Positions 51,582-60,797 are shown, numbered from the stretch's first letter. The stretch is DNA of 64,000 bases from Micromonospora_G sp044458865 (GCF_044458865.1 NZ_JBITIH010000005.1:62001-126000), one strand, 5' to 3'. Notes: a model not told the origin generated them from the letters alone. Translations and numbers: made by a program.

Positions 51582-51896
51582 TCAGTGTCGCTGGAGGTAG
51601 TCGATGAAGGCGGCACGCAGCAGCGGTTCGGTGTCCGGCTCGGCGTACCCGTGACCGGTCAACTGCCGCCACAACGCCACTGCCTCGTCCACCGTCGGCC
51701 CCACCGAGTTCGGCGAGCCGTCGAGGATCGTGGCCTCGTCGGCGTTCGGCAGGTGGCGCAGCACCGACCAGAAGAAGCCGACATCGAGGTGTTCCCGGGC
51801 CCGGGCGAAGGCACGCTCCCGCAGCTCCTCTGTGGACAACGTGTCGAGCTGCGCGAACTCGGACTCGTTACGGTCGCCGGCTGACGATTCGGTCAT
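51582..51896 (-). CDS. Small conserved hypothetical protein, 104 aa
   Basis: Taken from the ATG at 51896 (MTESSAGDRNESEFAQLDTL); an ATG at 51932 would add a low-complexity head. The sequence is helical and soluble: LSTEELRERAFARAREHLDV, GFFWSVLRHLPNADEATILD and TVDEAVALWRQLTGHGYAEP, ending in LLRAAFIDYLQRH. It has no known motif. It is on the same strand as the permease-like gene downstream (51978-53393), 81 bp beyond its start side, so co-transcription with neighbours is possible but unproven. Confidence 0.65.
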   Translation of the reverse strand: MTESSAGDRNESEFAQLDTLSTEELRERAFARAREHLDVGFFWSVLRHLPNADEATILDGSPNSVGPTVDEAVALWRQLTGHGYAEPDTEPLLRAAFIDYLQRH

Positions 51897-51977
51897 GCTG
51901 CCGAGCCTAGCCGGGGCTGGTCCCGCCGGCACCCGGAGTGGCCACGTGTCGCCCTGCCACTGCCCGCGGGAGGCCGC

Positions 51978-53393
51978 TCAGCGCTCGTCACCCCAGCGGT
52001 CGTTGCCCCATGGGTCGCTTCGACTCGCCGGCGCCTGGTCCGGCAGCACCGAAGACCACTCCGGCCGCTCCGGTGGCTCCTCGTCCCAGCCCGACGCGGT
52101 CGTGGCGGGCGCCGGTTCGGGCTGCCACTCCTCCTCGACGGTGCCGGCGGACCGGGGCCGCCCGAACGACTCGACCAGCCGGGTCACCACCAGCCCGGCG
52201 GCGACGGTCACGGCGGCGGTGGCGGCCAGCGCGATGTCCCAGTCCCGGGCGTTCTCGTAGGCGAGGAAGAGGGTGAGCGCGGCGACCGCGAAGAGCGTGC
52301 CGAAGACCCCGCCCCGGCGACCGTACGCGCTCGTGCCGCCCACCAGCGCGACCCCGATGGCCATCCCGGTCCACTCAAGCCCGGATGTCGGCGCCACTGA
52401 CCCGGTCCCGTCGGCGGCGAGCAGCAGACCGGCCAGGGTCGCCGCCACCATCGACACGATGATCGACAGCATGGTGATCGTCGCGGCCACCCCGCCCCGA
52501 CGCCGGGCCGGATCACCGATCGGCCGGAACCGGCCCACCGAGCGCCGGATAGCCTTGATCATGCCGAGCAGGCCGCCCAGCAGCGCCAGCGCGGCGAAGC
52601 CGCCGAACAGGTAGAGGGCGTGCTCGGTCGGGTCGTAGTCACCCTGCACGTCCACCCGCCCGGAGCGCTGCTGAATGAAAACGATCACCCCGAGCGCGAC
52701 GGCGAGGCTGGCGCCCCAGCCCGGTACGTGGAATCCGACCACCAGCAGCGCGAGCACCAGACCGGCGGCGATCGCCCAGAGCACCGCGGGGAGCATGGCG
52801 TCGACCACTCCCCGGTCCCCGTTCTCGGCGAAGTGCAGGGCCGCCGCGACGGCGACCGGGCCGAGGGCGAGGTTGGGCGCCCCGGCGCGGAGTGTCAGCC
52901 CCGCGCCCAGCGCCAGCGCCCCCAACGCCGCCCCGTCGACCAGCAACCGGTTCAGCGACGCTCCCCGGAGCAGATCGGGGTCGGTCTGGTAGAGCGCGTA
53001 CGCCAACAGCCCGGTCACCAGCAGCAGCACGAACTCCCAGCCGAAGTGCACACCGAGCCGGTCCCGGCCGGGCTCGCCGTGCGCCGGGTCGTCGAAGACG
53101 TCGTCGAGTACGGCCGGCGAGACGCTCGGCCGGGCCGGCGCCATCGGCTCGGGCGCTTCGGAGAACTGCGCCGTCGTCGAGCCCCGGCGGTAGTTGCCGG
53201 TGTACTCGTCGGCGGGATAGCCGGCGGCGTAGTCGTCAGCCGCATAACCGGCGGCGTAACCGGGGTCGGGGCGAGCGGTCCGGTCATCGGCGTAACCACG
53301 CTCGTCGTACCAGGAGTCATCCCGCGCGCCCGCGCCGGCCGGCTCCGAGCCGGCTGACTCGTGCCGCCGGTAGATCGACTCGTCGTACGCCAT
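51978..53393 (-). CDS. ABC-type sugar permease-like multi-spanning membrane protein (RbsC/BPD_transp_2-like), 471 aa
   Basis: The N-terminal ~110 residues are a disordered, Tyr/Asp/Arg-rich cytoplasmic tail (YAAGYAADDYAAGYPADEYT). Then about ten transmembrane helices: FGWEFVLLLVTGLLAYALYQ, DGAALGALALGAGLTLRAGA, MLPAVLWAIAAGLVLALLVV, HVPGWGASLAVALGVIVFIQ, ALYLFGGFAALALLGGLLGM, TITMLSIIVSMVAATLAGLL and others. LRAGAPNLALGPVAVAAALH resembles the substrate-loop of ribose-type permeases. The typical EAA coupling motif and ATPase/binding-protein partners are absent here. The C-terminal tail is charged. It precedes the folate gene cluster, as I recall in related genomes. Function unknown. Confidence 0.7.
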   Translation of the reverse strand: MAYDESIYRRHESAGSEPAGAGARDDSWYDERGYADDRTARPDPGYAAGYAADDYAAGYPADEYTGNYRRGSTTAQFSEAPEPMAPARPSVSPAVLDDVFDDPAHGEPGRDRLGVHFGWEFVLLLVTGLLAYALYQTDPDLLRGASLNRLLVDGAALGALALGAGLTLRAGAPNLALGPVAVAAALHFAENGDRGVVDAMLPAVLWAIAAGLVLALLVVGFHVPGWGASLAVALGVIVFIQQRSGRVDVQGDYDPTEHALYLFGGFAALALLGGLLGMIKAIRRSVGRFRPIGDPARRRGGVAATITMLSIIVSMVAATLAGLLLAADGTGSVAPTSGLEWTGMAIGVALVGGTSAYGRRGGVFGTLFAVAALTLFLAYENARDWDIALAATAAVTVAAGLVVTRLVESFGRPRSAGTVEEEWQPEPAPATTASGWDEEPPERPEWSSVLPDQAPASRSDPWGNDRWGDER

Positions 53394-53573
53394 CTCGCGC
53401 GCCTCCCGCGGTCGTCTTGCCGACCATCCCAGCCCCTCGGCTGTCGCTGGGGCCCGGGCCGGTCACAGCGCCGGACCCGACCCGGCGGAACTCACGTTTC
53501 CACCGGTCGCAGGCACGCTACTCGGATCCGGCAGCGCCGTCACCCCCTGCGGGGGCCACTTCTGATTCGGGCG

Positions 53574-54092
53574 TCAGCCCTGGCGCTCGTCGTTTTCCCG
53601 GTCGTCGCCGGGACGCTTCGGCACCCGACCGGACCGTTCCAGTAGTAGCGCCGCCACGACCAACCCCAACGAGGCGACCAATCCGGCGGTCGCCGCCGGC
53701 ACGTCGTTGCCCGCCGCCCGGGTCGGTTCGACCAGCAGCCAGGCGTCCAGGCCGGCGTAGAAGCCGGCGAAGATCGCCCCGGCGAGCGAGGATGCCTTGG
53801 CCAGCACCACAAAACGCGCCACCGCGAGCGGGTCGACCGGGTCCCGACCGGGCCGCTGCTCGATCCGCGCCCTGGTGTTGATCGCCGCGTACCCCTCCAG
53901 GATCGCCAGCGCGGCGATGGTCGCCGGGGGAAGCCACGGAAGCGGTGGGATGTCGGCGTAGAAGAGGCTGACCAGCAGCCAGGCGAGCGCGGCCGAGGCC
54001 AGCGCGGCGACCACCAGGGTGGCCAGCCGGGTCGGGCCCATCCGGGGGCGTTCTTCCGTCGGCCCGCGCGGTGGGGACTGCCGCTCGGTCAT
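53574..54092 (-). CDS. DUF3180 family membrane protein, 172 aa
   Basis: Start ATG at 54092 with GAGGAG six bases upstream. After a polar head (MTERQSPPRGPTEERPRMGP) there are four helices: LATLVVAALASAALAWLLVS, PWLPPATIAALAILEGYAAI, VVLAKASSLAGAIFAGFYAG and TAGLVASLGLVVAALLLERS. This is the DUF3180 layout, a membrane protein conserved next to the folate genes in actinobacteria. Its role is unknown. It lies 98 bp downstream of folK and is likely part of the same operon. Confidence 0.88.
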   Translation of the reverse strand: MTERQSPPRGPTEERPRMGPTRLATLVVAALASAALAWLLVSLFYADIPPLPWLPPATIAALAILEGYAAINTRARIEQRPGRDPVDPLAVARFVVLAKASSLAGAIFAGFYAGLDAWLLVEPTRAAGNDVPAATAGLVASLGLVVAALLLERSGRVPKRPGDDRENDERQG

Positions 54093-54190
54093 GGACGTCT
54101 CCTCGCTCTGTTCGGCCGCGACGATCCACTCGCTCCGCCGGGCCGCACCCGCCGTCGGCGCGCTCCGCGACCCTCCGGCCGACTCGTTCC

Positions 54191-54715
54191 TCATATCGAC
54201 TCTAACTGGAGATCGGGCCGGGCACGCACGTCCAGGACGTCGGTGGCGACCGGCTCGGTGCTCATCAGATCGGTCAGCCAGCCGTGGCCGGGGAGCTTGC
54301 CGTACGGCTGGATGTCTATCCACGGGCGCAGCACGAACGCCCGCAGGTGGGCCCGAGGATGCGGAAGGGTCAACTCGGGGTCGTCGCTGAACACCGGTTC
54401 ACCCGCGCCGGTCCAGACCCCGATCACGTCGACGTCCAAGCTGCGGGGGCCGTACTGGCGGGCCGGGTCACGGACCCGGCCGGCGGCCTCCTCGATCCGG
54501 CGGGCCCGGTCCAGCCAGTCCCGGGGCGTGGCCGCCGGGTCCGCGGCCAGCAACGCGGCGTTGAGGTACGCCGGCTGGTCCGGATCGCCCCACGGTGGCG
54601 TCTCGTAGACACCGGAGACGACCAGCAGTACGTCCTGGAGCGCCGTCACGGCCGCACGCAGGTGCCCGAGCCGATCACCGAGATTGCTGCCGAGCGAGAA
54701 CACCACCTGGCTCAC
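54191..54715 (-). CDS. folK: 2-amino-4-hydroxy-6-hydroxymethyldihydropteridine pyrophosphokinase FolK, 174 aa
   Basis: VFSLGSNLGDRLGHLRAAVT, VVSGVYETPPWGDPDQPAYL, DWLDRARRIEEAAGRVRDPA, RQYGPRSLDVDVIGV and LTLPHPRAHLRAFVLRPW are the standard HPPK motifs with ATP-binding and metal-binding (DVD) residues. It activates the pterin with pyrophosphate for FolP. Start GTG at 54715 overlaps the stop of folB (GTGA), so translation is coupled. Confidence 0.96.
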   Translation of the reverse strand: MSQVVFSLGSNLGDRLGHLRAAVTALQDVLLVVSGVYETPPWGDPDQPAYLNAALLAADPAATPRDWLDRARRIEEAAGRVRDPARQYGPRSLDVDVIGVWTGAGEPVFSDDPELTLPHPRAHLRAFVLRPWIDIQPYGKLPGHGWLTDLMSTEPVATDVLDVRARPDLQLESI

Positions 54716-55077
54716 CGCGCACTCCGCCGGGTCAACGTGACGGCGACGTCGGCGAACTCGTGCCGGATGGGCGCCTGCGGCTTGTGTACGGTCACCGTCG
54801 CGACCTCCACCCGGGGGTCGGCGAGACAGGCCGCGACGAGCCGGTCCGCGAGGGTCTCGATCAGGTTCACCGGCTCGCCCCCGATGATGCCGACCAGCAC
54901 GTCCGCCAGCTCGCCGTAGTGCACGGTGTCCGTCACCTCGTCCGAGCGGGCCGCGGAGCCGAGGTCCAGCTCCAGCACCACGTCGACCAGGAAGTCCTGC
55001 CCCTGGACCCGTTCGAAGTCGAAGACACCGTGGTGGCCGCGGGCGCGCAGGCCGGTCAGGGTGATCCGGTCGGTCAT
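54712..55077 (-). CDS. folB: Dihydroneopterin aldolase FolB, 121 aa
   Basis: ITLTGLRARGHHGVFDFERV is the family start, with the catalytic glutamate and general-acid tyrosine region at SDEVTDTVHYGELADVLV, then EPVNLIETLADRLVAACLAD and VTVHKPQAPIRHEFADVAV with the conserved lysine. It cleaves 7,8-dihydroneopterin to glycolaldehyde and the hydroxymethyl pterin. The ATG at 55077 overlaps the folP stop (ATGA) and its own stop overlaps folK. Confidence 0.96.
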   Translation of the reverse strand: MTDRITLTGLRARGHHGVFDFERVQGQDFLVDVVLELDLGSAARSDEVTDTVHYGELADVLVGIIGGEPVNLIETLADRLVAACLADPRVEVATVTVHKPQAPIRHEFADVAVTLTRRSAR

Positions 55078-56015
55078 CGGGTCGGCCCCGGTACGGCCAG
55101 TCGCGGTCGCCCGCTCGCCTCCCAGACGGCGAGCGCGTCCGCGGTGCCGCGTACGTCGTGCACGCGTACCCCCCACGCGCCGGCTGCGACCGCGAGCACG
55201 CTGGTGGCGACAGTCGCCGCCGCGCGTTCGTCGGTCGGGCGGGGGCTGCCGTCCGGGCCGGCCAGCAGCGCCCCCAGGTACGACTTCCGGCTCGCCGCGA
55301 AGAGCAGTGGGAAGCCGAGTGCGAGCAGTTCGGGGAGCCGGGCGGTGAGCTGCCAGTTGTCGGTCGCCCCCTTGGCGAACCCGAGGCCGGGGTCGACCAC
55401 GATCCGGTCGGCGGCGACGCCGGCCGCCAGCGCGTCCGCGATCCGCTGGCTCAGCTCGGCCTTCACGTCGGTCACCACGTCGGTGTAATTGGCCAGGTCC
55501 CGCATCTGCTTGGCGTGACCGCGCCAGTGCATCAGCACCCAGGGGCAACCCGCGTCGGCGACCACCCGGGCCATGTCGGGATCGGCGAGCCCGCCGGAGA
55601 CGTCGTTGACCACCGTCGCTCCGGCCTCCAGCGCCGCCACCGCCACCCTCGCCCGGTACGTGTCGATGCTCATCGGTACGCCGTGGGCGGCCAGTTCGCG
55701 GATGACGGGGAGCACCCGGGCGGCCTCGGTCTCGGCGTCCACCCGGTCGGCACCGGGTCGGGTGGACTCGCCGCCGACGTCGATCAGTCGAGCACCCTCG
55801 TCACGCATCCGCAGTCCATGGCGTACGGCCGCTTCAAGATCGGCGTACCGGCCACCGTCGGAGAACGAGTCGGGGGTGACGTTGAGGACACCCATCACCA
55901 CCGGGCGGGCCGGTCGGAGCAACTCGTCCGGATCCGTGCCGGTCAGTCGGGTCAGGTCGGGCGCCGGCGCGGGCGCACCGGAGGTGCCAGCGGGGCCGTG
56001 GGCCAACTCAGTCAC
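55074..56015 (-). CDS. folP: Dihydropteroate synthase FolP, 313 aa
   Basis: VVMGVLNVTPDSFSDGGRYA is the pterin/pyrophosphate-binding motif. RLIDVGGESTRPGADRVDAE, VPMSIDTYRARVAVAALEAG, VVNDVSGGLADPDMARVVAD, IVVDPGLGFAKGATDNWQLT and FAASRKSYLGALLAG follow, completing the TIM barrel. It joins p-aminobenzoate to the activated pterin. The N-terminal ~35 residues before the barrel are Ala/Pro-rich. Start GTG at 56015. It leads the coupled folP-folB-folK-DUF3180 operon and is divergent from the secretion-like operon at 56346. Confidence 0.96.
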   Translation of the reverse strand: MTELAHGPAGTSGAPAPAPDLTRLTGTDPDELLRPARPVVMGVLNVTPDSFSDGGRYADLEAAVRHGLRMRDEGARLIDVGGESTRPGADRVDAETEAARVLPVIRELAAHGVPMSIDTYRARVAVAALEAGATVVNDVSGGLADPDMARVVADAGCPWVLMHWRGHAKQMRDLANYTDVVTDVKAELSQRIADALAAGVAADRIVVDPGLGFAKGATDNWQLTARLPELLALGFPLLFAASRKSYLGALLAGPDGSPRPTDERAAATVATSVLAVAAGAWGVRVHDVRGTADALAVWEASGRPRLAVPGPTR

Positions 56016-56345
56016 GGCTAGACGTTACCCATGGGCATCGGACGCACCGCGTCCCACCTGGGCGGTAGCTGGCCAAACAGACCGGACAACCGGGTCGTAA
56101 CGGTGACACTCCGCTTGGCTTGTTCCAAGCAGGCACGGGCCGTACCCTTTGGAATTGCGCAACAGCCGGACGTCGAAGCTTGAGGAGATGGGCCGAAGCG
56201 GACCAAAACGCCCAGAAGCCGTCACCGCTCGCGGTGAGGGTCGAGACAGAGGGTCAACCCGGCACCGCATCGCCGACCCCCTTGTTCGGCCGGGTTCGAC
56301 AACTGCAGTGCCGCGACTCCCGTCGCCGCACCGGGGAGGATTCCG
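56016..56345. other. Divergent promoter region between folP and the secretion-like operon
   Basis: 330 bp without a gene. GCTTGG-CTTGTT-CCAAGC (56113-56130) is a small inverted repeat that may be an operator, and GGGGAGG at 56334-56340 is the ribosome-binding site for the first gene of the plus-strand operon. No clear -10/-35 pair could be fixed. Confidence 0.5.
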
Positions 56346-56660
56346 ATGATCGCCATGGAGCTGGTGGAGACGGCGTGGGCCAGCACCACGCACGCGCTCC
56401 TCACGATCGCTCCCGTTCTCGCCGCCGAGCCGACGCCCACGGGCATCAACACCGACGGTGTCGTCAGCTTCTTCGCCAGCAAGGTCGCGCCCATCCTGCT
56501 CGCCGTACTCGGAGTGATCTTCATCGGGCGGGCCAGCCGGGGTGAGATCTCGAAGGTGCTGACCAGTTCGGCCATCGCCATCGTCGGCCTGGCCTTCATC
56601 GCCGGTGCCGCCACGCTGTTCTTCGTCGGCGACTACCTGATCAAGCTGATCTTCGAGTAG
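56346..56660 (+). CDS. Small pilin-like (VirB2/TrbC-type) membrane protein, 104 aa
   Basis: ATG at 56346 after GGGGAGG. A short N-terminal segment (ETAWASTTHALLTIAPVLAA) ending near AAEPTP resembles a signal-like helix with an Ala-x-Ala cleavage site. Two hydrophobic helices follow (SFFASKVAPILLAVLGVIFI and AIAIVGLAFIAGAATLFFVG) joined by a short polar turn RASRGEISKVL. This helix-turn-helix is the topology of VirB2/TrbC pilins. It heads an operon whose next genes resemble VirB3, VirB4, VirB6 and VirB8, so assignment as the major pilin or pore-ring subunit is supported by context but not by a diagnostic motif. Confidence 0.7.
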   Translation: MIAMELVETAWASTTHALLTIAPVLAAEPTPTGINTDGVVSFFASKVAPILLAVLGVIFIGRASRGEISKVLTSSAIAIVGLAFIAGAATLFFVGDYLIKLIFE

Positions 56661-56676
56661 ACCGCGGAGCATCCAG

Positions 56677-57039
56677 ATGCGGCTGCGCACCGACGACGAC
56701 ATCTACCGGGCACGTCTGGTCTACCTCGGGCCACCCGGCTACACCCTGCCGGTGCACCTGCCCTACGCCCAGTACGGACTCTTCCTGCTACTGGTGCCGC
56801 TCTACATCTTCATCCACTGGCTGTTCACCCTCAAGGTCGAGCTCTTCCCGGCCTGGGAAATCGCACTCGCGATCGTCACCACGTCCTTCATCTTCCGGCA
56901 CGTCGACCCTGACCGGCCCGCGCGAATGGTCATCCGCACCGCGCTGACCGACTGGCGACGTACCCGCGAGCCGGCCACGGAGCAGCGCGATCCCCGACTG
57001 ATCGCCACCCGCATCCGGATCCGGGAGGACCTGGCATGA
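56677..57039 (+). CDS. VirB3/PrgI-like inner-membrane protein, 120 aa
   Basis: The N-terminal region (DDDIYRARLVYLGPPGYTLP) leads to two adjacent transmembrane helices (PYAQYGLFLLLVPLYIFIHW, ALAIVTTSFIFRHVD region), then a cytoplasmic tail with DPDRPARMVIRTALTDWRRT. Small two-helix proteins directly before the VirB4 ATPase gene are VirB3 or PrgI in type IV systems of Gram-positive bacteria, and this pattern fits. It starts 16 bases after the pilin-like gene and its stop overlaps the start of the 43-residue ORF (ATGA, 57036-57039). Confidence 0.7.
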   Translation: MRLRTDDDIYRARLVYLGPPGYTLPVHLPYAQYGLFLLLVPLYIFIHWLFTLKVELFPAWEIALAIVTTSFIFRHVDPDRPARMVIRTALTDWRRTREPATEQRDPRLIATRIRIREDLA

Positions 57040-57167
57040 GTAGGCAGCGGACGAGCGTAGGGCTCGGGGCGGCGGCCGGTACGGCCGCGTGGAACGAATC
57101 GAGGCGGCGCGTGAAGATGTGGTCCCAGGCAACGGGAGCGGCCCGGTCGGGCGAGGCAGCGGCATGA
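57036..57167 (+). CDS. Translationally coupled 43-residue small protein
   Basis: The ATG at 57036 overlaps the stop of the VirB3-like gene, and its TGA (57165-57167) overlaps the ATG of the VirB4-like gene: both are ATGA junctions. The peptide is basic at the start and Ala-rich (MSRQRTSVGLGAAAGTAAWN, ESRRRVKMWSQATGAA), with no membrane helix. It could be a real subunit, or a reinitiation relay that couples translation of the two larger genes. The double overlap argues against chance. No homology is recognised. Confidence 0.6.
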   Translation: MSRQRTSVGLGAAAGTAAWNESRRRVKMWSQATGAARSGEAAA

Positions 57168-60100
57168 CCCGCCCCGCCACGCCGGGTTCCCCACACCCGG
57201 CCGAAGGTACTGCCGCCCACAGAGGTAACGGTACGCGACCGATCAGCTACGCCGAGCCCGATCTTGACGAGGACGAGACCGTCAACGACGCGCTCGCCGC
57301 CACCCCCGGAAACGGTGGCGTGGCGGTCTTCCAGGCGCCGCAACCCGCCCGCGACAGGTCCACCGCGCCGGCCACAACACCCACCGTCGCCAGCCCTCCA
57401 CCCGTCGACGGTCCGGACATCGACTCGCCATTCCTCGACCTGTTCGGTGGCGCGATGCCGCCCGCCCCCCGGGCACCCAGCCAGCCACAGCCGGTTGGCA
57501 TCCCAGCGGCCCTCTCCGCACCCCCGGGTCCCCCGCCCCGGCCGACGGGCAACCGGACGGCCGGCGGGACCGACACCCCCCACACCGAACCCGCCCGTAC
57601 GTCAGCCGAGTCACCGCCCCGTACCGACACCGGATGGGCCGCCCACCCGGCCGAACTCCCCACCTGGGAACCCGACGAACTGCCCGAACCGGCGGTACGG
57701 ACCCGAACCCCGGAGAACGGCATCGGCGTACCGGCGATGGACCCGGCACGACGACGGATCGCCACCGCGCCGCCCAGCCAGCGCGTCGCCCCCGCCACCG
57801 GCGCCCCCGCGCGCAGGCGCATCCCGGAACAACCGACCCACCCGCCGGTGACGTCCGAGCCGCACCCGTCGCCGCCCGCGAGCGACCCGTACCCGGAGGA
57901 TCGCCGGGAGGCACGGCGCACCATCGACCCACCATCGCCCGCCCGACCGGGACCACGGCAGGCCGAGGCCCGACCCGCCGGATTCGCCGGTGACCGCGGT
58001 GAACCGCCCACCGGATTCGCACCCGGCCGAGGCGATCAGCCCACCGGACCGGACCCCCGCCAGGACCGCCCCGGCCAACACGGCCCGGACCCGGCGGACC
58101 CCGGCCCGCACCAGCAACGGAACGGCTCCGGGCCGGGACAGCCCCGGGAGGGCGCCGGCTCCTCGAAACAGAAGTCCGGCCGCTCCCGGCGACGCGAGTC
58201 GGAACCAAAACCCACCCAGGTCCGCGCACCGAAGGTGAAGTTCACCGACCGGGACCCGGCCATCGAACTCGCCATCACCGAGATCGCCGGACACCTGACC
58301 TTCACCCCCAACACGGTCACCGCCTGGTACTGGCTACCAGAAGTGCGCTGGGCCTTCCGCCCGGACGCCGAACGGGAGGCACTGCTCGCCGCCATCTCCG
58401 AGCAGTACGCCGGACTCGCCGGCTTCCGACTACACCTGCGCCGCACCACCCGCCCCTTCCCCGCCGACGAGTGGGCCCGGACCGTCGACGCGCACACCCC
58501 CCACCCCCTGGCATCAGTACCCGGTGCCGCCAGCTGGTCCGACCACCTGGTCGCCGCCCAACGGCACCTTCTCTCGGTGAACCACGCCGAGGGACAGACC
58601 TACCTCGGGGTCACCTTCGCCCGCCGCTCCCTCGGCAACTCGCTCACCGAACGGATCCTGCGCACCTTCGGCCGCGGAGTGGCCGACGGGGAGCGACGCA
58701 AGCTGGGTCGCACGGTCGAGCAGTTCGACGAGGTGCTCGGCGCCTTCGGCATGCGCGGGCGGCGAGTCACCGCCGGTGAACTCGAATGGCTGCTCTACCG
58801 CTCGGTGGCGCTCTGCATGGCGCCGCCCGGAACACTCTCCCCGGTCACCAACGGGCAGTGGGAACGCGGCGACCTGCTGGCCCTGACCGAACAGGTCGAG
58901 CGCTACCGCAGCCCGTACGGATCCACCGTCAAGCTGGTCAACCGGATGACCGGCGAGGAGCGACACGTCGCCGTACTCGCCGTCGGCCGGATGGAGCCAC
59001 TGGAGATCCCCGAACGGCACGAGCCCTGGCTGCACTTCCACGAGCGGCTGCCCTGGCCCATGGAACTCTCCACCCGGGTCGACATCCTCGGCTCCGGCGA
59101 CTCGTTCCGTAACCTCGAACACCGGCTGCGGATGATCCGGTCGCAGCAGCTCGACTACGCCGAACACGGCATCGACGCCCCACCGGAGCTGGAACGGCTC
59201 GCCAAACGGGCACTGGTCATCGGCGACGAGATGACCACCGGCCTGCCCGTCGACTCCGCCCGGGCACACGGCTGGCACCGGATCGCGGTCGGTGGGCGCA
59301 CTCGGGAAGAGTGCCTGGAGCGCGCCCGCCGGCTCATCCAGCTCTACTCCCGGGAGCTGCGCGTGTCGCTGCAGCACCCGAAAAACCAGGACTGGCTGGC
59401 CCGCGAGTTCATCCCGGGTGAGCCGATCGCCAACACCGGATACATCCGGCGGATGCCGGTCAACCTGCTCGCCGCCGCGTTGCCACAGGCCGCCTCGACG
59501 GTCGGCGACCGGCGCGGCGACCTGATCGGGCGTACCGCCGGCACCTGCCGCCGGCCGGTCTTCCTCGACCTGCACTTCCCGATGGAGGTACGGGAACGCT
59601 CCGGGCTCGCCGTCTTCGTCGCCGAACCGGGTGGTGGCAAGTCGACGCTGCTCGGTGCCCTGGGCTACCTGGCCGCCCGGCGCGGGGTACAGGTGACGCT
59701 CCTGGACCCGTCCGGTCCGCTGGCCCGGCTCTGCTCGATGCCGGAACTGCGACCGTACTCGCGGGTGCTGAACCTGACCGGTTCGGAACAGGGCACCCTC
59801 GCCCCGTACGCGCTTATCCCCACCCCGCTGCGGTCGGAGTTTCCGAGCGGTGCCGGTGGCGACCGGGAGTTCGAGATCGCTATCTCCAACTCCCGGGCCG
59901 AACGACGGATGCTGGTGCAGGACATCTGCATGATGCTGGTCCCACCGCAGGTGGCCCGGGAGGCATCGACCGCCACCCTGCTGCGGCACGCGGTACGTCA
60001 GGTGCCGGCCGAGGAGACGTCCACCCTGGACGATGTGGTCGCCTGCCTCGCGACCCTCGACAACGACGAGGGCAAGGAGTTGGCGAACCTCCTGCTGGAC

Positions 60101-60796
60101 ACCGCGGAGATGCCGCTCGCGCTGCTCTTCTTCGGTCGGCCGCCGGCCGGGTTGCTCGGCGCCGACGCCGCGCTGACCGTGATCACCATGGCCGGACTGC
60201 GCCTGCCCGACCTGAAGATCGAACGGGAGTACTGGTCAGCCGAGGAGGCTCTCGCGCTGCCGATGCTGCACACGGCGCACCGACTGGCCGTACGCCGCTG
60301 CTACGGCGGCTCCATGGGCTCCCGGAAGATGGTCGGGCTCGACGAGGCGCACTTCATGGAGGGCTGGCGATCTGGCCGCTCGTTCCTGGTCCGGCTTGCC
60401 CGGGACTCCCGGAAGTGGAACCTCTCCGCACTGGTGGCATCTCAGAACCCTCGGGACATTCTCGGTCTGGACGTACAGAACCTGGTCTCGACGGTGTTCG
60501 TGGGTCGGATCGCCGAGGACACGGAGATTGCCTCCGAGGCGCTACGGCTGCTCCGAGTACCCGTGAACGACGGTTACGAGGCAACCCTCGCCTCGTTGTC
60601 GAATGTGGATTCGTCGTCGGCCTCGCGACTTGGCTTCCGGGAGTTCGTCATGCGCGACGTCGACGGGCGGGTGCAGAAGATCCGGGTAGACGTGTCGTAC
60701 GTCGAGGGTCTGCTCGACCATCTCGACACCACCCCGGCGAGCGCGGCCTCGACCCCGGCCAACCTGCCCATTTCCCTCGCGGACCTGGAGGCTTGA
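57164..60796 (+). CDS. VirB4/TraC-like secretion ATPase with long disordered N-terminus, 1210 aa
   Basis: Start ATG at 57164 by overlap with the preceding small ORF. The first ~345 residues are Pro/Arg-rich and disordered (with RPTGNRTAGGT and PPASDPYPEDR). The conserved part begins at PKVKFTDRDPAIELAITEIA; mid-protein parts include TYLGVTFARRSLGNSLTERI and VRERSGLAVFVAEPGGGKST, the Walker A motif at ~820-828. Walker B is VGLDEAHFM at ~1057-1065, and LSALVASQNPRDILG is the sensor region. This matches the ATP/GTP-binding SCO6880-type ATPase, homologous to the VirB4/TraC motor that powers assembly and substrate movement in type IV machines. It acts at the membrane, in the cytosol. Confidence 0.88.
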   Translation: MTRPATPGSPHPAEGTAAHRGNGTRPISYAEPDLDEDETVNDALAATPGNGGVAVFQAPQPARDRSTAPATTPTVASPPPVDGPDIDSPFLDLFGGAMPPAPRAPSQPQPVGIPAALSAPPGPPPRPTGNRTAGGTDTPHTEPARTSAESPPRTDTGWAAHPAELPTWEPDELPEPAVRTRTPENGIGVPAMDPARRRIATAPPSQRVAPATGAPARRRIPEQPTHPPVTSEPHPSPPASDPYPEDRREARRTIDPPSPARPGPRQAEARPAGFAGDRGEPPTGFAPGRGDQPTGPDPRQDRPGQHGPDPADPGPHQQRNGSGPGQPREGAGSSKQKSGRSRRRESEPKPTQVRAPKVKFTDRDPAIELAITEIAGHLTFTPNTVTAWYWLPEVRWAFRPDAEREALLAAISEQYAGLAGFRLHLRRTTRPFPADEWARTVDAHTPHPLASVPGAASWSDHLVAAQRHLLSVNHAEGQTYLGVTFARRSLGNSLTERILRTFGRGVADGERRKLGRTVEQFDEVLGAFGMRGRRVTAGELEWLLYRSVALCMAPPGTLSPVTNGQWERGDLLALTEQVERYRSPYGSTVKLVNRMTGEERHVAVLAVGRMEPLEIPERHEPWLHFHERLPWPMELSTRVDILGSGDSFRNLEHRLRMIRSQQLDYAEHGIDAPPELERLAKRALVIGDEMTTGLPVDSARAHGWHRIAVGGRTREECLERARRLIQLYSRELRVSLQHPKNQDWLAREFIPGEPIANTGYIRRMPVNLLAAALPQAASTVGDRRGDLIGRTAGTCRRPVFLDLHFPMEVRERSGLAVFVAEPGGGKSTLLGALGYLAARRGVQVTLLDPSGPLARLCSMPELRPYSRVLNLTGSEQGTLAPYALIPTPLRSEFPSGAGGDREFEIAISNSRAERRMLVQDICMMLVPPQVAREASTATLLRHAVRQVPAEETSTLDDVVACLATLDNDEGKELANLLLDTAEMPLALLFFGRPPAGLLGADAALTVITMAGLRLPDLKIEREYWSAEEALALPMLHTAHRLAVRRCYGGSMGSRKMVGLDEAHFMEGWRSGRSFLVRLARDSRKWNLSALVASQNPRDILGLDVQNLVSTVFVGRIAEDTEIASEALRLLRVPVNDGYEATLASLSNVDSSSASRLGFREFVMRDVDGRVQKIRVDVSYVEGLLDHLDTTPASAASTPANLPISLADLEA

Positions 60797-60797
60797 C

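Noticed and set aside
58514..59989. 491-residue minus-strand frame within the VirB4-like ATPase gene
   Set aside because: Shadow of the conserved ATPase reading, no motif of its own.
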